64,000 bases of DNA from Nitrincola salilacus (GTDB lineage Bacteria > Pseudomonadota > Gammaproteobacteria > Pseudomonadales > Balneatricaceae). This document shows positions 53,066 through 60,769 of this stretch, piece by piece. The first letter of the stretch is position 1; the number at the start of each line of letters is the position of its first letter. Made by a program: the position numbers and the translations under genes. The stretch spans positions 434,001 to 498,000 of the forward strand of contig NZ_CP176580.1 of NCBI RefSeq assembly GCF_046271865.1, given 5' to 3'. The notes under the pieces are model-generated. The model had not been told where the DNA came from, ran no database searches, and saw nothing but the letters and a program-made list of their open reading frames with translations.

Positions 53066-54676
53066 ATGAATCGGGATCGTGGTTTGTCCAGATGGGTAGT
53101 AATGGGTCTGGTGTGGCTCGTCTGTACGGCAGCTCAGGGTGAGCTGCTGAATGAGATACGGCAGGTGCATCAGGCTGATCTGCAGCATCTGCAATCCTAT
53201 TACCAGCAACCAGACTTCACGCCTCTCTGGTTTGATCAGCAAGGCTGGCCATTATCGGCTCGCATCGACGAGCTGCAGGAGGCTTTTATGGCTGCTGCGG
53301 ATCATGGCCTCTATTCAGCACGCTATACCTCACCTCACCAGACCCTCTCCACCTATCAGGATCAGCCTGCTCTGGCTGAGCTGTATCTGACAGATCTGTT
53401 TGTACGTCTGGCTGAAGATCTCGGGCGTGGTCAGCTCAACCCGCGGGATTTTGACCGTCACTGGTTGATGGAACGGCCGGACCTGTCAACCGACCTCCTT
53501 ATCTCAGCGCTGTTGCGCGGTGATTCGCCCAGATTATTACTGAATATTCTGGCGCCGAAGCATCCTCACTATCAACGTCTGCAGGATGCGTACCGTCGCT
53601 ATCGAGCGCTGTCTCTGGCGGGTAACTGGCAGTCTTTGCCTGAGTTTCCAACGCTGCGAGAGGGTGAGCTTCATGAAGTGATTCCGCAAATTCGTACCCG
53701 GTTGCTGAGTGAGGGAGATCTGATCTCAGATCTGAACAGTCTGGCGGCGCTGGAAAATCCGTTGTTTGATGCTGAGCTGGCAACTGCAGTGCGCCACTTT
53801 CAACAACGGCATGGGCTGAAGGCGGATGGTGTTATCGGCAGAGATACCCGGGCGATGCTGAATCGCTCACCAGCCCAGACAGCCAGTGAGATTCGTGCAT
53901 CGCTTGAGCGCTGGCGATGGCTGCCAAGATCCATGGGAGAACGTTATATTCTGGTTAATATCGCAGGATATGAGCTGGAGCTGTACGAGGGGGGAGAGGT
54001 TAGTCTGCACCAGAAGGTGATCAGTGGTCAGAAGCGTCGTGCCACACCTTCATTTATTTCGGATCTGACTTATCTGATCATTCATCCCAACTGGACGGTA
54101 CCGCGTCGTCTGGCCGTTGAAGATATGCTGCCGGATCAACGTGCAGACCCGGACTTCCTCGCCAGTAAGCAGATCAGCGTCGCGTTATACGAAGAGGGTC
54201 AGTGGGTGGCGCAGGACCCTTATGAGATTGACTGGACACAGTATGGCCGCAATAACTTCCCGTTTCGACTTCGCCAGTCACCCGGACCTCACAACAGTCT
54301 TGGTCAGATCCGCTTTGGCATGGATAACCCCTACAGTATCTACCTGCACGATACACCGGCGCGTAACCTGTTTGGCTTTCCGTTGCGTGCTTTCAGCTCC
54401 GGCTGCATTCGTGTCGAGGGTATAGAGGAGCTTTCGCAACGTCTGTTCAACGCTGCTGGTTCCAGCGTGTCGATTACAGAGGAGTTGGCTCGCCCGGGAA
54501 CCCGACGAGTTGCACTGCCAGAATCACTGCCGGTGTATCTGGCCTATCTACCCGTTTGGGTGGATGAAGCAGGTATATTGCAGATCAGGCCGGATATCTA
54601 TGGCACCAATGAACCGCTTATCAGCCGTCTGGACCGCGATTTTAACCTTATTTATCCACAGGTTGCGGCGCAGTAG
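53066..54676 (+). CDS. L,D-transpeptidase, YcbB/LdtD type
   Basis: A 536-residue periplasmic enzyme making 3-3 crosslinks in peptidoglycan. Signal/anchor (about 8-25), a scaffold region with FTPLWFDQQGWPLSARID, a peptidoglycan-binding domain (AVRHFQQRHGLKADGVIG, RDTRAMLN), and a YkuD catalytic domain with HDTP and SSGCIRV, Cys447 being the nucleophile. GGAG before ATG 53066 decided the start over 53021. The next gene is a YcbK-like peptidase, the same pairing as E. coli ycbB-ycbK. Confidence 0.92.
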   Translation: MNRDRGLSRWVVMGLVWLVCTAAQGELLNEIRQVHQADLQHLQSYYQQPDFTPLWFDQQGWPLSARIDELQEAFMAAADHGLYSARYTSPHQTLSTYQDQPALAELYLTDLFVRLAEDLGRGQLNPRDFDRHWLMERPDLSTDLLISALLRGDSPRLLLNILAPKHPHYQRLQDAYRRYRALSLAGNWQSLPEFPTLREGELHEVIPQIRTRLLSEGDLISDLNSLAALENPLFDAELATAVRHFQQRHGLKADGVIGRDTRAMLNRSPAQTASEIRASLERWRWLPRSMGERYILVNIAGYELELYEGGEVSLHQKVISGQKRRATPSFISDLTYLIIHPNWTVPRRLAVEDMLPDQRADPDFLASKQISVALYEEGQWVAQDPYEIDWTQYGRNNFPFRLRQSPGPHNSLGQIRFGMDNPYSIYLHDTPARNLFGFPLRAFSSGCIRVEGIEELSQRLFNAAGSSVSITEELARPGTRRVALPESLPVYLAYLPVWVDEAGILQIRPDIYGTNEPLISRLDRDFNLIYPQVAAQ

Positions 54677-54716
54677 ACGTGGCTTTTATCCCCAGCAATT
54701 ATCCACCTCTGGATAA
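54652..54716. promoter_or_regulatory. Cluster of four DnaA-box-like 9-mers
   Basis: TTATCCACA (54652-54660, exact consensus, within the last codons of the transpeptidase gene), TTATCCCCA (54686-54694), TTATCCACC (54699-54707), and on the minus strand TTATCCAGA (54708-54716). The last three each differ by one base from the consensus. They lie just before the ycbK-like gene. Confidence 0.55.
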
Positions 54717-54801
54717 ATCACTCATTTTTGGTTAATATTTGCCCAGTTATACGCAAAAATGCGGCAACGTTTGCCTGATATTGAAGTGAAGGGGGTTAGG
54801 C

Positions 54802-55401
54802 ATGTGTGCTGAGTGCGATCGTCTTGAGGCGTCAGGGTCTCAGGATTTATCACGTCGTCTGAACAGACGACTGTTTATCAAGGGCTGTGTTCTGGCAGCG
54901 GCGGGGCTGGCGATGCCGGCACTGGCGGCAACCCGTCAGACACGTAAAGCAGCAGAAAGGGAAGTGGCGCTGCATCATCTGCATACCGGCGAAACGATTT
55001 CCACCACCTATTGGGCGGATGGACGCTATATTCCGTCCAGTCTGACGGAGATCAATCGTTTTCTGCGCGATTTCCGAACGGGTGACATGCATCCGGTCGA
55101 TCCAACTCTACTGGATCTGCTGTATACCCTGCGGACCAGCCTGGATAGCAGGGCACCTTTCGAAATCATCTCCGCCTACCGTTCACCCAAAACCAATGAA
55201 ATGCTCCGCTCCCGAAGCGCCAACTCTGGTGTTGCCCAGCGTAGCATGCATATGGAGGGTAAGGCGATTGATGTGCGACTGCCGGGGCGTGATCTGATGG
55301 ATCTGCATCAGTCGGCAGTTGCCATGAAAGCCGGAGGGGTAGGGCTCTACACCGAGTCCGGCTTTGTGCATGTTGACACAGGCAAGGTCAGATATTGGTA
55401 G
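54802..55401 (+). CDS. YcbK-like peptidase (DUF882/M15 family), Tat-exported
   Basis: A 199-residue exported zinc peptidase-like protein. A Tat-type signal (NRRLFIKG at 21-28, then a hydrophobic run to ALAA) precedes a domain with LHTGETI, ISAYRSPKTNEML, HMEGKAIDVRLPG and GFVHVDTGKVRYW, where His and Asp residues would bind zinc. E. coli YcbK (MepK) cuts 3-3 peptidoglycan crosslinks, fitting with the adjacent L,D-transpeptidase that makes them. Confidence 0.92.
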   Translation: MCAECDRLEASGSQDLSRRLNRRLFIKGCVLAAAGLAMPALAATRQTRKAAEREVALHHLHTGETISTTYWADGRYIPSSLTEINRFLRDFRTGDMHPVDPTLLDLLYTLRTSLDSRAPFEIISAYRSPKTNEMLRSRSANSGVAQRSMHMEGKAIDVRLPGRDLMDLHQSAVAMKAGGVGLYTESGFVHVDTGKVRYW

Positions 55402-55423
55402 ATGAGTTGTTTGGGCTGTGCTG

Positions 55424-56059
55424 TCAGGATTGGCGAAGGGGCCAATCCTGATTCTGCAGCCTCGGGTCCGGTTCCGGTTCACCCATCTGGCGGGTGATGG
55501 GCAGTACACCTGCCCAGACCGGCCAGTTGTAATCCTCCTCGTCATCCACGGGCGGGGCGGCCCTGACTTTGGCTGAAGCCTCATTCAGTGGAATTCTGAG
55601 TATGCCGGTGGCCTTGAGCTCTTTGTCCAGCACCGGGCGCAACAGTGGCCAGCGACCCGGCGCCACCTTCTCCATGAAAATCTCCAGATGGCGCATTTTT
55701 TCAGCCTCATCTTCGATCAGTTCCGGTACACCAAAGAGCGTCACCGAACGATAGTTGACCGAATGGTGAAAGGCCGAGCGCGCCAGCACCAACCCATCCA
55801 GCAAACTGATATTGATACAGACCTGAGTCTGCAACGCTCCCTGGATATTGCGTGCGGCCGCATGCCCATGCCAGTAAAAGTAATCGCCATCGCGCCAGTG
55901 GCAAGTCGGCGTGACAAATGGCTGTTCGCCCATCAGTTGTGCGACATGGCACATCAGCGCTTCATCAATGATAGCATAGAGGGTATCCCGATCATAAACA
56001 GCCCGCTTCGGGCTTCTCTTGACCTTGGTCCGCTGCGTGACAGCGATAGATTGCGACAT
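55424..56059 (-). CDS. Pyridoxamine 5'-phosphate oxidase-like flavin split-barrel protein
   Basis: A 211-residue protein of the FMN-binding split-barrel superfamily (VTPTCHWRDGDYFYWHGHAAA, NYRSVTLFGVPELIEDEAEK). Members are diverse and the substrate is uncertain; it is not canonical PdxH. It is divergent from a MocR regulator with palindromes between the two, the usual layout when the regulator controls the neighbour. Confidence 0.8.
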   Translation of the reverse strand: MSQSIAVTQRTKVKRSPKRAVYDRDTLYAIIDEALMCHVAQLMGEQPFVTPTCHWRDGDYFYWHGHAAARNIQGALQTQVCINISLLDGLVLARSAFHHSVNYRSVTLFGVPELIEDEAEKMRHLEIFMEKVAPGRWPLLRPVLDKELKATGILRIPLNEASAKVRAAPPVDDEEDYNWPVWAGVLPITRQMGEPEPDPRLQNQDWPLRQS

Positions 56060-56114
56060 TTTCTTTCCTCAGCTTTTATCTGGTATCAAGTGGTGATTGG
56101 GTTATCATATCGGC

Positions 56115-56149
56115 ATCTGGCTATTTGATTGATAGCCAGATTGATCAAT
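56115..56149. promoter_or_regulatory. Palindromes between the flavin-protein and MocR genes
   Basis: A perfect 10-base inverted repeat ATCTGGCTAT/ATAGCCAGAT (56115-56124 and 56132-56141, seven-base spacer), immediately followed by the palindrome ATTGATCAAT (56140-56149). Candidate operator for the MocR protein or another regulator of both genes. Confidence 0.6.
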
Positions 56150-56168
56150 TTTGATAAGGCCAGATGTG

Positions 56169-57638
56169 ATGAGCAGTACCTCGTTTTCCAGTGTGACGAT
56201 CAGCCTTGATGCCAGCGATCATCTTCCGGTGTACCTGCAGATTGCCAGGCAGATCAGAACGCTGATAGAACAGGGGCGACTCAGCCCCGGAGATCGCTTG
56301 CCCTCATCCCGGCAACTGGCACAGGATCTGGGTATTTCGCGAACTACCAGCAGCAATAGTTATGACTTGCTGACATCTGAGGGTTATCTGCTGGGGGTGC
56401 CGAAAAAAGGAGTGTTTATTGCTCATCGCTTGCCGTCATTGATGCCTTCTCTGATGCCAGAGCAGAGAGTATCTGACCTCGCAGAGATACAGCCATCCAC
56501 TCTGGGTGACAGACTGCGCTTCGACTCAGGAGCCGATGTGAGCCTGTTTCCACATCAAATCTGGCGACGCTGCCTGCAACAGAGCTGGCGCGAGCCGCCA
56601 AGAGAGCTGCTCGAGGGGACGATGAAGTCAGGCCTTCCTGCCTTGCGGCAGGCTGTAGCTGGTTACCTGCATGCGATGCGAGGACTCAGTGTGACGCCCG
56701 ATCAGGTGATTATCACAGCAGGTAACCGAGATGCGATCAGTTTGTTGCTGAGTGCGCTGAAGCGTATCAGTGGCGTCTCATCGCCCTCCGTCTGGCTGGA
56801 AAATCCCTGCTACCCGGCACTCGCAGAAAGTGTCAGCAGTATGGGGGTCAACCTGGATGCTCTGGCTATCGATGCCGAGGGGGCGGTCTGTCCGTCGGAG
56901 ATGTCTGGTCAACTGGCGGCGATCCTGACACCGTCACGACAATATCCACTGGGTGTGGCGATGAGTGCACGCAGGCGTCAGGAGTGGCTGGATCTGTGCA
57001 GCCAGAGCAATCAATCTGGCCATCCCTTCTGGTTGATCGAGGATGATTACGACAGCGAATTTATCTATCAGGGGCGGGCGCAGGCACCCTTGATGAATGC
57101 CGATACGCAGCAACACACACTGCTGGTGGGCAGTTTTTCCAAAATACTGTTTCGCTCGCTGCGTATCGGCTATATCGTCGCGCCGGATCAACTGGTTTTA
57201 CCGTTGTTGAACAGTCAGCAAGCGCTGGGCAGCATGGCATCACTGCCGCTGCAACCGGCGCTCTCGACCTTTCTGACACACGGCTATTTCGCCACCCATC
57301 TGCGCAAGATGCGCCGCATCTATCAACAGCGCCGAGACCATCTGCTGCAGCTTTTGCACACAGAACTGTCGGATGAGTTTCAGATTACCTCAACGCATAC
57401 CGGGATGCATCTGGTGGCACTCCTGAAACCCGAGTCAGATCTGACCGATGATCAGTTAGCCAGGGGAGCAGCAGAGCTGGGGCTGACATTGAACCGGTTG
57501 TCCAGCCACTACTTCACTGGTGAGCCACAGCAGGGCTTGTTGCTCGGGTTCAGCGCGCTGTCGGAACCTTATATGAGTGAGGGTGTTGAGCGCTTGCTCC
57601 AGACGCTGCAGAGGGGCAGGGGAAATGGCGATCACTAA
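56169..57638 (+). CDS. MocR/PdxR-type transcriptional regulator
   Basis: A 489-residue fusion of a GntR winged helix (about 15-85: LPVYLQIARQIRTLI, LSPGDRLPSSRQLAQDLGISRTT) with a fold type I aminotransferase-like domain. The PLP-binding Lys is K325 in GSFSKILFR, and DDYDSEF is present. MocR regulators sense PLP or amino-compound ligands and commonly control a divergent gene, here the flavin split-barrel protein. ATG 56169 chosen over a TTG 18 bases upstream. Its 3' end (from 57489) is repeated in decayed form at 59018-59069. Confidence 0.9.
   Translation: MSSTSFSSVTISLDASDHLPVYLQIARQIRTLIEQGRLSPGDRLPSSRQLAQDLGISRTTSSNSYDLLTSEGYLLGVPKKGVFIAHRLPSLMPSLMPEQRVSDLAEIQPSTLGDRLRFDSGADVSLFPHQIWRRCLQQSWREPPRELLEGTMKSGLPALRQAVAGYLHAMRGLSVTPDQVIITAGNRDAISLLLSALKRISGVSSPSVWLENPCYPALAESVSSMGVNLDALAIDAEGAVCPSEMSGQLAAILTPSRQYPLGVAMSARRRQEWLDLCSQSNQSGHPFWLIEDDYDSEFIYQGRAQAPLMNADTQQHTLLVGSFSKILFRSLRIGYIVAPDQLVLPLLNSQQALGSMASLPLQPALSTFLTHGYFATHLRKMRRIYQQRRDHLLQLLHTELSDEFQITSTHTGMHLVALLKPESDLTDDQLARGAAELGLTLNRLSSHYFTGEPQQGLLLGFSALSEPYMSEGVERLLQTLQRGRGNGDH
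57489..57637 (+). repeat. MocR gene 3' segment that recurs beyond the ATPase gene
   Basis: Two blocks of the MocR coding end, 57489-57510 and 57606-57635, have counterparts at 59018-59039 and 59038-59067 (21 of 22 and 26 of 30 bases identical, same orientation). This is the intact copy. Confidence 0.85.
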
Positions 57639-57733
57639 AAGCTCACTCTTGGCATGTGGATGCGGGCAGGAGGTTTGTAGCCATAACGCTCACGAACAAT
57701 CTTCTTCATACTATCGCGAGCACGGTGGGTTGC

Positions 57734-58879
57734 TTATTCTGTGTCGTCCGATGTGTTATCCAGGGTTCGGACAAAGTGCTCAAAGGCCGGGTCGGTAAAA
57801 CGCCATACGCCATGTTCGCTACTGTAAATCGCATTGAGAGTATTGCTTTTCAGCCGGTTAACGGCGTTTTGAATACTCGACTTCTTGGTTGTATCGAATT
57901 CCGGGTAGATTGTCTTCAACTGGGCTTTGTAGTCCTCGCTGTAGAGCCCTTTGTGCTCACCGCGTGAAATCATGGTAAGCAGAGCTTTATCCATGAAGTG
58001 CATGTCGTCCCACAGGGTTCTGAACTGCTGATATTCTTCTTCAATCAGTGCATCAGAAAAGCGAGCGATCCCCTCGTCAATATCGTGAACCTCTTCCAGT
58101 GCCATCCGTTTGAGGAGGTCTGTAAAGCGTCCTGGTGATCTGGCCATGGACTCGAAGATGTCAGTGGCTCGCTCTTTATTGAGGTAGGCTCCGCCAGTGA
58201 CACGCTTGAACACATCCAGCTCAAAGATCACAAACGCCTCACCCAGATCGGGGAAATCCAGAGTAGAGCTGGCGTTGTAGAAGGGGGCCTTGGTCCTTTT
58301 GAATAACTGGGCAAGCCCTTCCTGACTGGAGCCGGTAAAGATGCCTTTGATCTTTTCATCGGAGCGGGCGGTCATAAAGCTACGCAGGGCGGCGGTGAAG
58401 TCGCTGAACTCGGGATCGGTAGCGAGATGCTGCACTTCATCGAGCAACAGTAAAATGGGTTTGCTGGTGGCCTCCAGTTCTTCAAAGGCGGCTTCCACCA
58501 CTTTTTTCTCCGCGTGTTTTTTCTGTGGAGAAACTTCCAACGAGAGGTCACCACCAAACAACTTAAGACTCGCTTTGAGGTTGGAGCCACTGACCAGATT
58601 GGTAAACCAGCTCTCTTGTTCACGCCGGGCTGCCATGACAGCGGTTGCAAAAGCCATGGAGGGAGACGATCTGTCACGCCAGAAATCGACGTAAACGACC
58701 AGAATGCCCTGTTCTCTAGCCATGGGAGCAACGTCGCGCTGGACGAACTCTGTCTTGCCTCGCTTTCTTGGCGCAAAGATCGTGAAGCGTTCGGCCAGTC
58801 CAGCCTTGAAGCTTTTTAAAATCTTTTCAGCCAGATCTGTGCGTGGGTAATGCCAGTTTGCGTGAGGTGAGGCTGCCAT
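57734..58879 (-). CDS. AAA-type ATPase with C-terminal winged-helix region
   Basis: A 381-residue P-loop ATPase resembling the so-called archaeal-type ATPase group. Walker A is variant, APRKRGKTE at about residues 36-44, with Ala where Gly is usual. Walker B is ILLLLDEVQHL at about 140-150, and a sensor Ser pair occurs in IFTGSSQEGL. The C-terminal 90 residues (ALLTMISRGEHKGLY onward) look like a winged helix. The gene sits between two copies of the MocR gene end, and its promoter region contains phased TTACTA/TAGTAA motifs. Such ATPases occur in mobile and defence contexts; a function cannot be assigned. Confidence 0.8.
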   Translation of the reverse strand: MAASPHANWHYPRTDLAEKILKSFKAGLAERFTIFAPRKRGKTEFVQRDVAPMAREQGILVVYVDFWRDRSSPSMAFATAVMAARREQESWFTNLVSGSNLKASLKLFGGDLSLEVSPQKKHAEKKVVEAAFEELEATSKPILLLLDEVQHLATDPEFSDFTAALRSFMTARSDEKIKGIFTGSSQEGLAQLFKRTKAPFYNASSTLDFPDLGEAFVIFELDVFKRVTGGAYLNKERATDIFESMARSPGRFTDLLKRMALEEVHDIDEGIARFSDALIEEEYQQFRTLWDDMHFMDKALLTMISRGEHKGLYSEDYKAQLKTIYPEFDTTKKSSIQNAVNRLKSNTLNAIYSSEHGVWRFTDPAFEHFVRTLDNTSDDTE

Positions 58880-58902
58880 TGTCCGCCTTGATGGTTAAAA
58901 AA

Positions 58903-58960
58903 TTACTATCAATTACTAGTCTGCTTAATAATTAGTATATATGTTAGTAAGTTCTAGTAA
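58903..58960 (-). promoter_or_regulatory. Phased TTACTA/TAGTAA array upstream of the ATPase gene
   Basis: TTACTA at 58903 and 58913, TTAGTA at 58932, and TAGTAA at 58945 and 58955 lie in an AT-rich stretch 24-81 bases before the ATPase start. The pairs are 10 bases apart and the two ends face each other as inverted repeats. It looks like an operator, perhaps for autoregulation by the ATPase's winged-helix part. Confidence 0.5.
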
Positions 58961-59017
58961 AGTGATTTCTGTGGCGAAAGCGAAGAAGTGGATCACTCAA
59001 AACTAACCTGTCTGGTC

Positions 59018-59069
59018 TTGAACCGGTTGTTCAGCCACTGCAGAGGATCCGGGGAAATGGCGATTACCA
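59018..59069 (+). repeat. Decayed copy of the MocR gene 3' end
   Basis: A 52-base block joins the two MocR segments directly, lacking about 97 bases that separate them in the intact gene. Downstream of it there is no MocR-like coding. With 57489-57637 it flanks the ATPase gene. Confidence 0.85.
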
Positions 59070-59155
59070 TTGATCCGAGCAACAAAAGGCAGTAACCTCT
59101 TGCGCAAAACGGGGCCGGACTGCCCTGAAGGATTATTTACTATAAGGATATAGCG

Positions 59156-60196
59156 ATGACAACCGTCTATTTCAATTCCCACGCCTGCCACGTTTCTGAT
59201 CTGATTGACGCTGATGAGGCACTCACCGCCGAGTTCTGCCGAGTAAATAGCATAGGTTCAGATGGACGCGTTTATGAAGCACAAGCCTTCACGCTGGATT
59301 TAGCTGAAACCTTTTCACAGTCGATTATTCGTACCTGTAATCAACAGGCTATTCATGAGCGTAGATGGCTGATGGAGGCGGCGGGAGCTGAGGGTGAAGA
59401 GTTACACCGAGAAGCTGAATTCTGGGAAAAATACCTGACTGAAGATGAACTATCCGTGGTTCTCAGCCTGATAGGTACATCAGGTTCTGCCTTCAAGGCC
59501 AAATATGAAAACCTCTCAAAATTTCATAAAGCCTTGGTGAACTATGAAAACGCACTCATTGCTGTGCAAAAAACTTCCGCGGCCGGTATGCCGGGAGCCG
59601 GAGCCAGGGACGCTATTGCACGGCGCAATGCTATTCAAGCCTACGATGTGCTTATCAGCGAACACAGAAGTGCAATGACTCAGCTCTCCCCAGTTATTAT
59701 GCGCACTAAAAACCGTGGGAGCGCCATCAATAATGCTCACCGTGGTATCACTCTGGCCAGCCGTAATCGTGGCCGCCTTCACGCCGACACACGTATTTTC
59801 GTTGCCGACCTGTTCCAGGCCCACAGGTTGAAAAAATTCTCGCAGTTTATGTCAAAAGTCGCTACGCCCTTATCCTTAGCCGCTGATGCTTCAATCAGAG
59901 CTGGCAAGGTAAGAAGTGTGAGTAATGCTGATGGAAACTGGCATCGTGAAAGTGTAAAGCAAATTGGTGGGTTTGGTGGAGGTGCTGGGTTAGGTGGTGC
60001 TGCAACTGGTGTAACGCTTGCAGCTTTCGGTGGTCTGGGGAAAATGGCCGCCTTGGCAGCGATTGGGGGGCCAATAGCTTGGGCGCTTATAGGCTGTATT
60101 GTGGTTATTGTAGCGGGCGCAGGCTATATCGGAGCCAAGGTAGGTGGGTCATTAGGTGAAAGTATTGGCAGTAGGTTATATGACGGAATTTTTTAG
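59156..60196 (+). CDS. Putative pore-forming toxin-like protein with C-terminal glycine-zipper domain
   Basis: A 346-residue protein without signal peptide. The N-terminal 250 residues are helical and charged, with no family I recognise. The C-terminal 85 residues are Gly/Ala-rich with hydrophobic runs (GFGGGAGLGGAATGV, AAIGGPIAWALIG, VVIVAGAGYIGAKVGGS), typical of glycine-zipper membrane-inserting domains in bacterial toxins and type VI effectors. A small membrane protein follows 47 bases later. Toxin activity is an inference; there is no PAAR, VgrG or Rhs nearby. Confidence 0.6.
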   Translation: MTTVYFNSHACHVSDLIDADEALTAEFCRVNSIGSDGRVYEAQAFTLDLAETFSQSIIRTCNQQAIHERRWLMEAAGAEGEELHREAEFWEKYLTEDELSVVLSLIGTSGSAFKAKYENLSKFHKALVNYENALIAVQKTSAAGMPGAGARDAIARRNAIQAYDVLISEHRSAMTQLSPVIMRTKNRGSAINNAHRGITLASRNRGRLHADTRIFVADLFQAHRLKKFSQFMSKVATPLSLAADASIRAGKVRSVSNADGNWHRESVKQIGGFGGGAGLGGAATGVTLAAFGGLGKMAALAAIGGPIAWALIGCIVVIVAGAGYIGAKVGGSLGESIGSRLYDGIF

Positions 60197-60243
60197 TCAT
60201 TTTGTTATGAGATTATTTGAAAACATTAAGTGGTTCAATTTTT

Positions 60244-60666
60244 ATGTATGATCTTTTTCCGAATATTTCTCATTTTTTGCGTAATTATTTATCAGAGGAA
60301 TTTTTCTTATTTACAGCTGGAATTCCTGGGTTGTTGAGCTTCCTATTTCAGCTGGCATTCTTTTTTTACTCAGTTTTACGTGTCAATCGCGCCATGAAAC
60401 GTGATGGAATTGAACCACCCCCATTACATTGGTTAAATATTTTTGGTTATTTGAATATTTTTGCCGCCTCAAGTAAATCCATCGAAAAGATGGTGCAGGT
60501 TGAACAAGCTGCAGGAGTTGCCATGCGTTCATTTAGTTTGTTGCGTACAACACTCGTTATACCTTATATCAAGCCAGTTGACCGTTTTATAGCTCGGAGC
60601 TTCTATTTTTTTGGTGGTATTGGTTTAATATTTGCACTTTTCTATATGTGGCTTTATCCCGATTAA
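60244..60666 (+). CDS. Small membrane protein, putative immunity partner
   Basis: A 140-residue AT-rich gene product with hydrophobic helices at about 20-45 (FTAGIPGLLSFLFQLAFFFYSV) in two stretches and near the C-terminus (FFGGIGLIFALFYMWLY), and a central loop with PPPLHWLNIFGYLNIFAASS. No known family. Location just after a glycine-zipper protein, with lower GC than surroundings, suggests an immunity protein. The start may be ATG 60244 or an in-frame TTG at 60217. Confidence 0.6.
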   Translation: MYDLFPNISHFLRNYLSEEFFLFTAGIPGLLSFLFQLAFFFYSVLRVNRAMKRDGIEPPPLHWLNIFGYLNIFAASSKSIEKMVQVEQAAGVAMRSFSLLRTTLVIPYIKPVDRFIARSFYFFGGIGLIFALFYMWLYPD

Positions 60667-60769
60667 TGAAGTTTGTTCCTATAAAAATCAAATTACTGAA
60701 CGGTAAAAAGCTATGGAGCTTGTGCTTATATCTCTATAGGGATGATCTTGAAATAGATCCCACCAGTAC

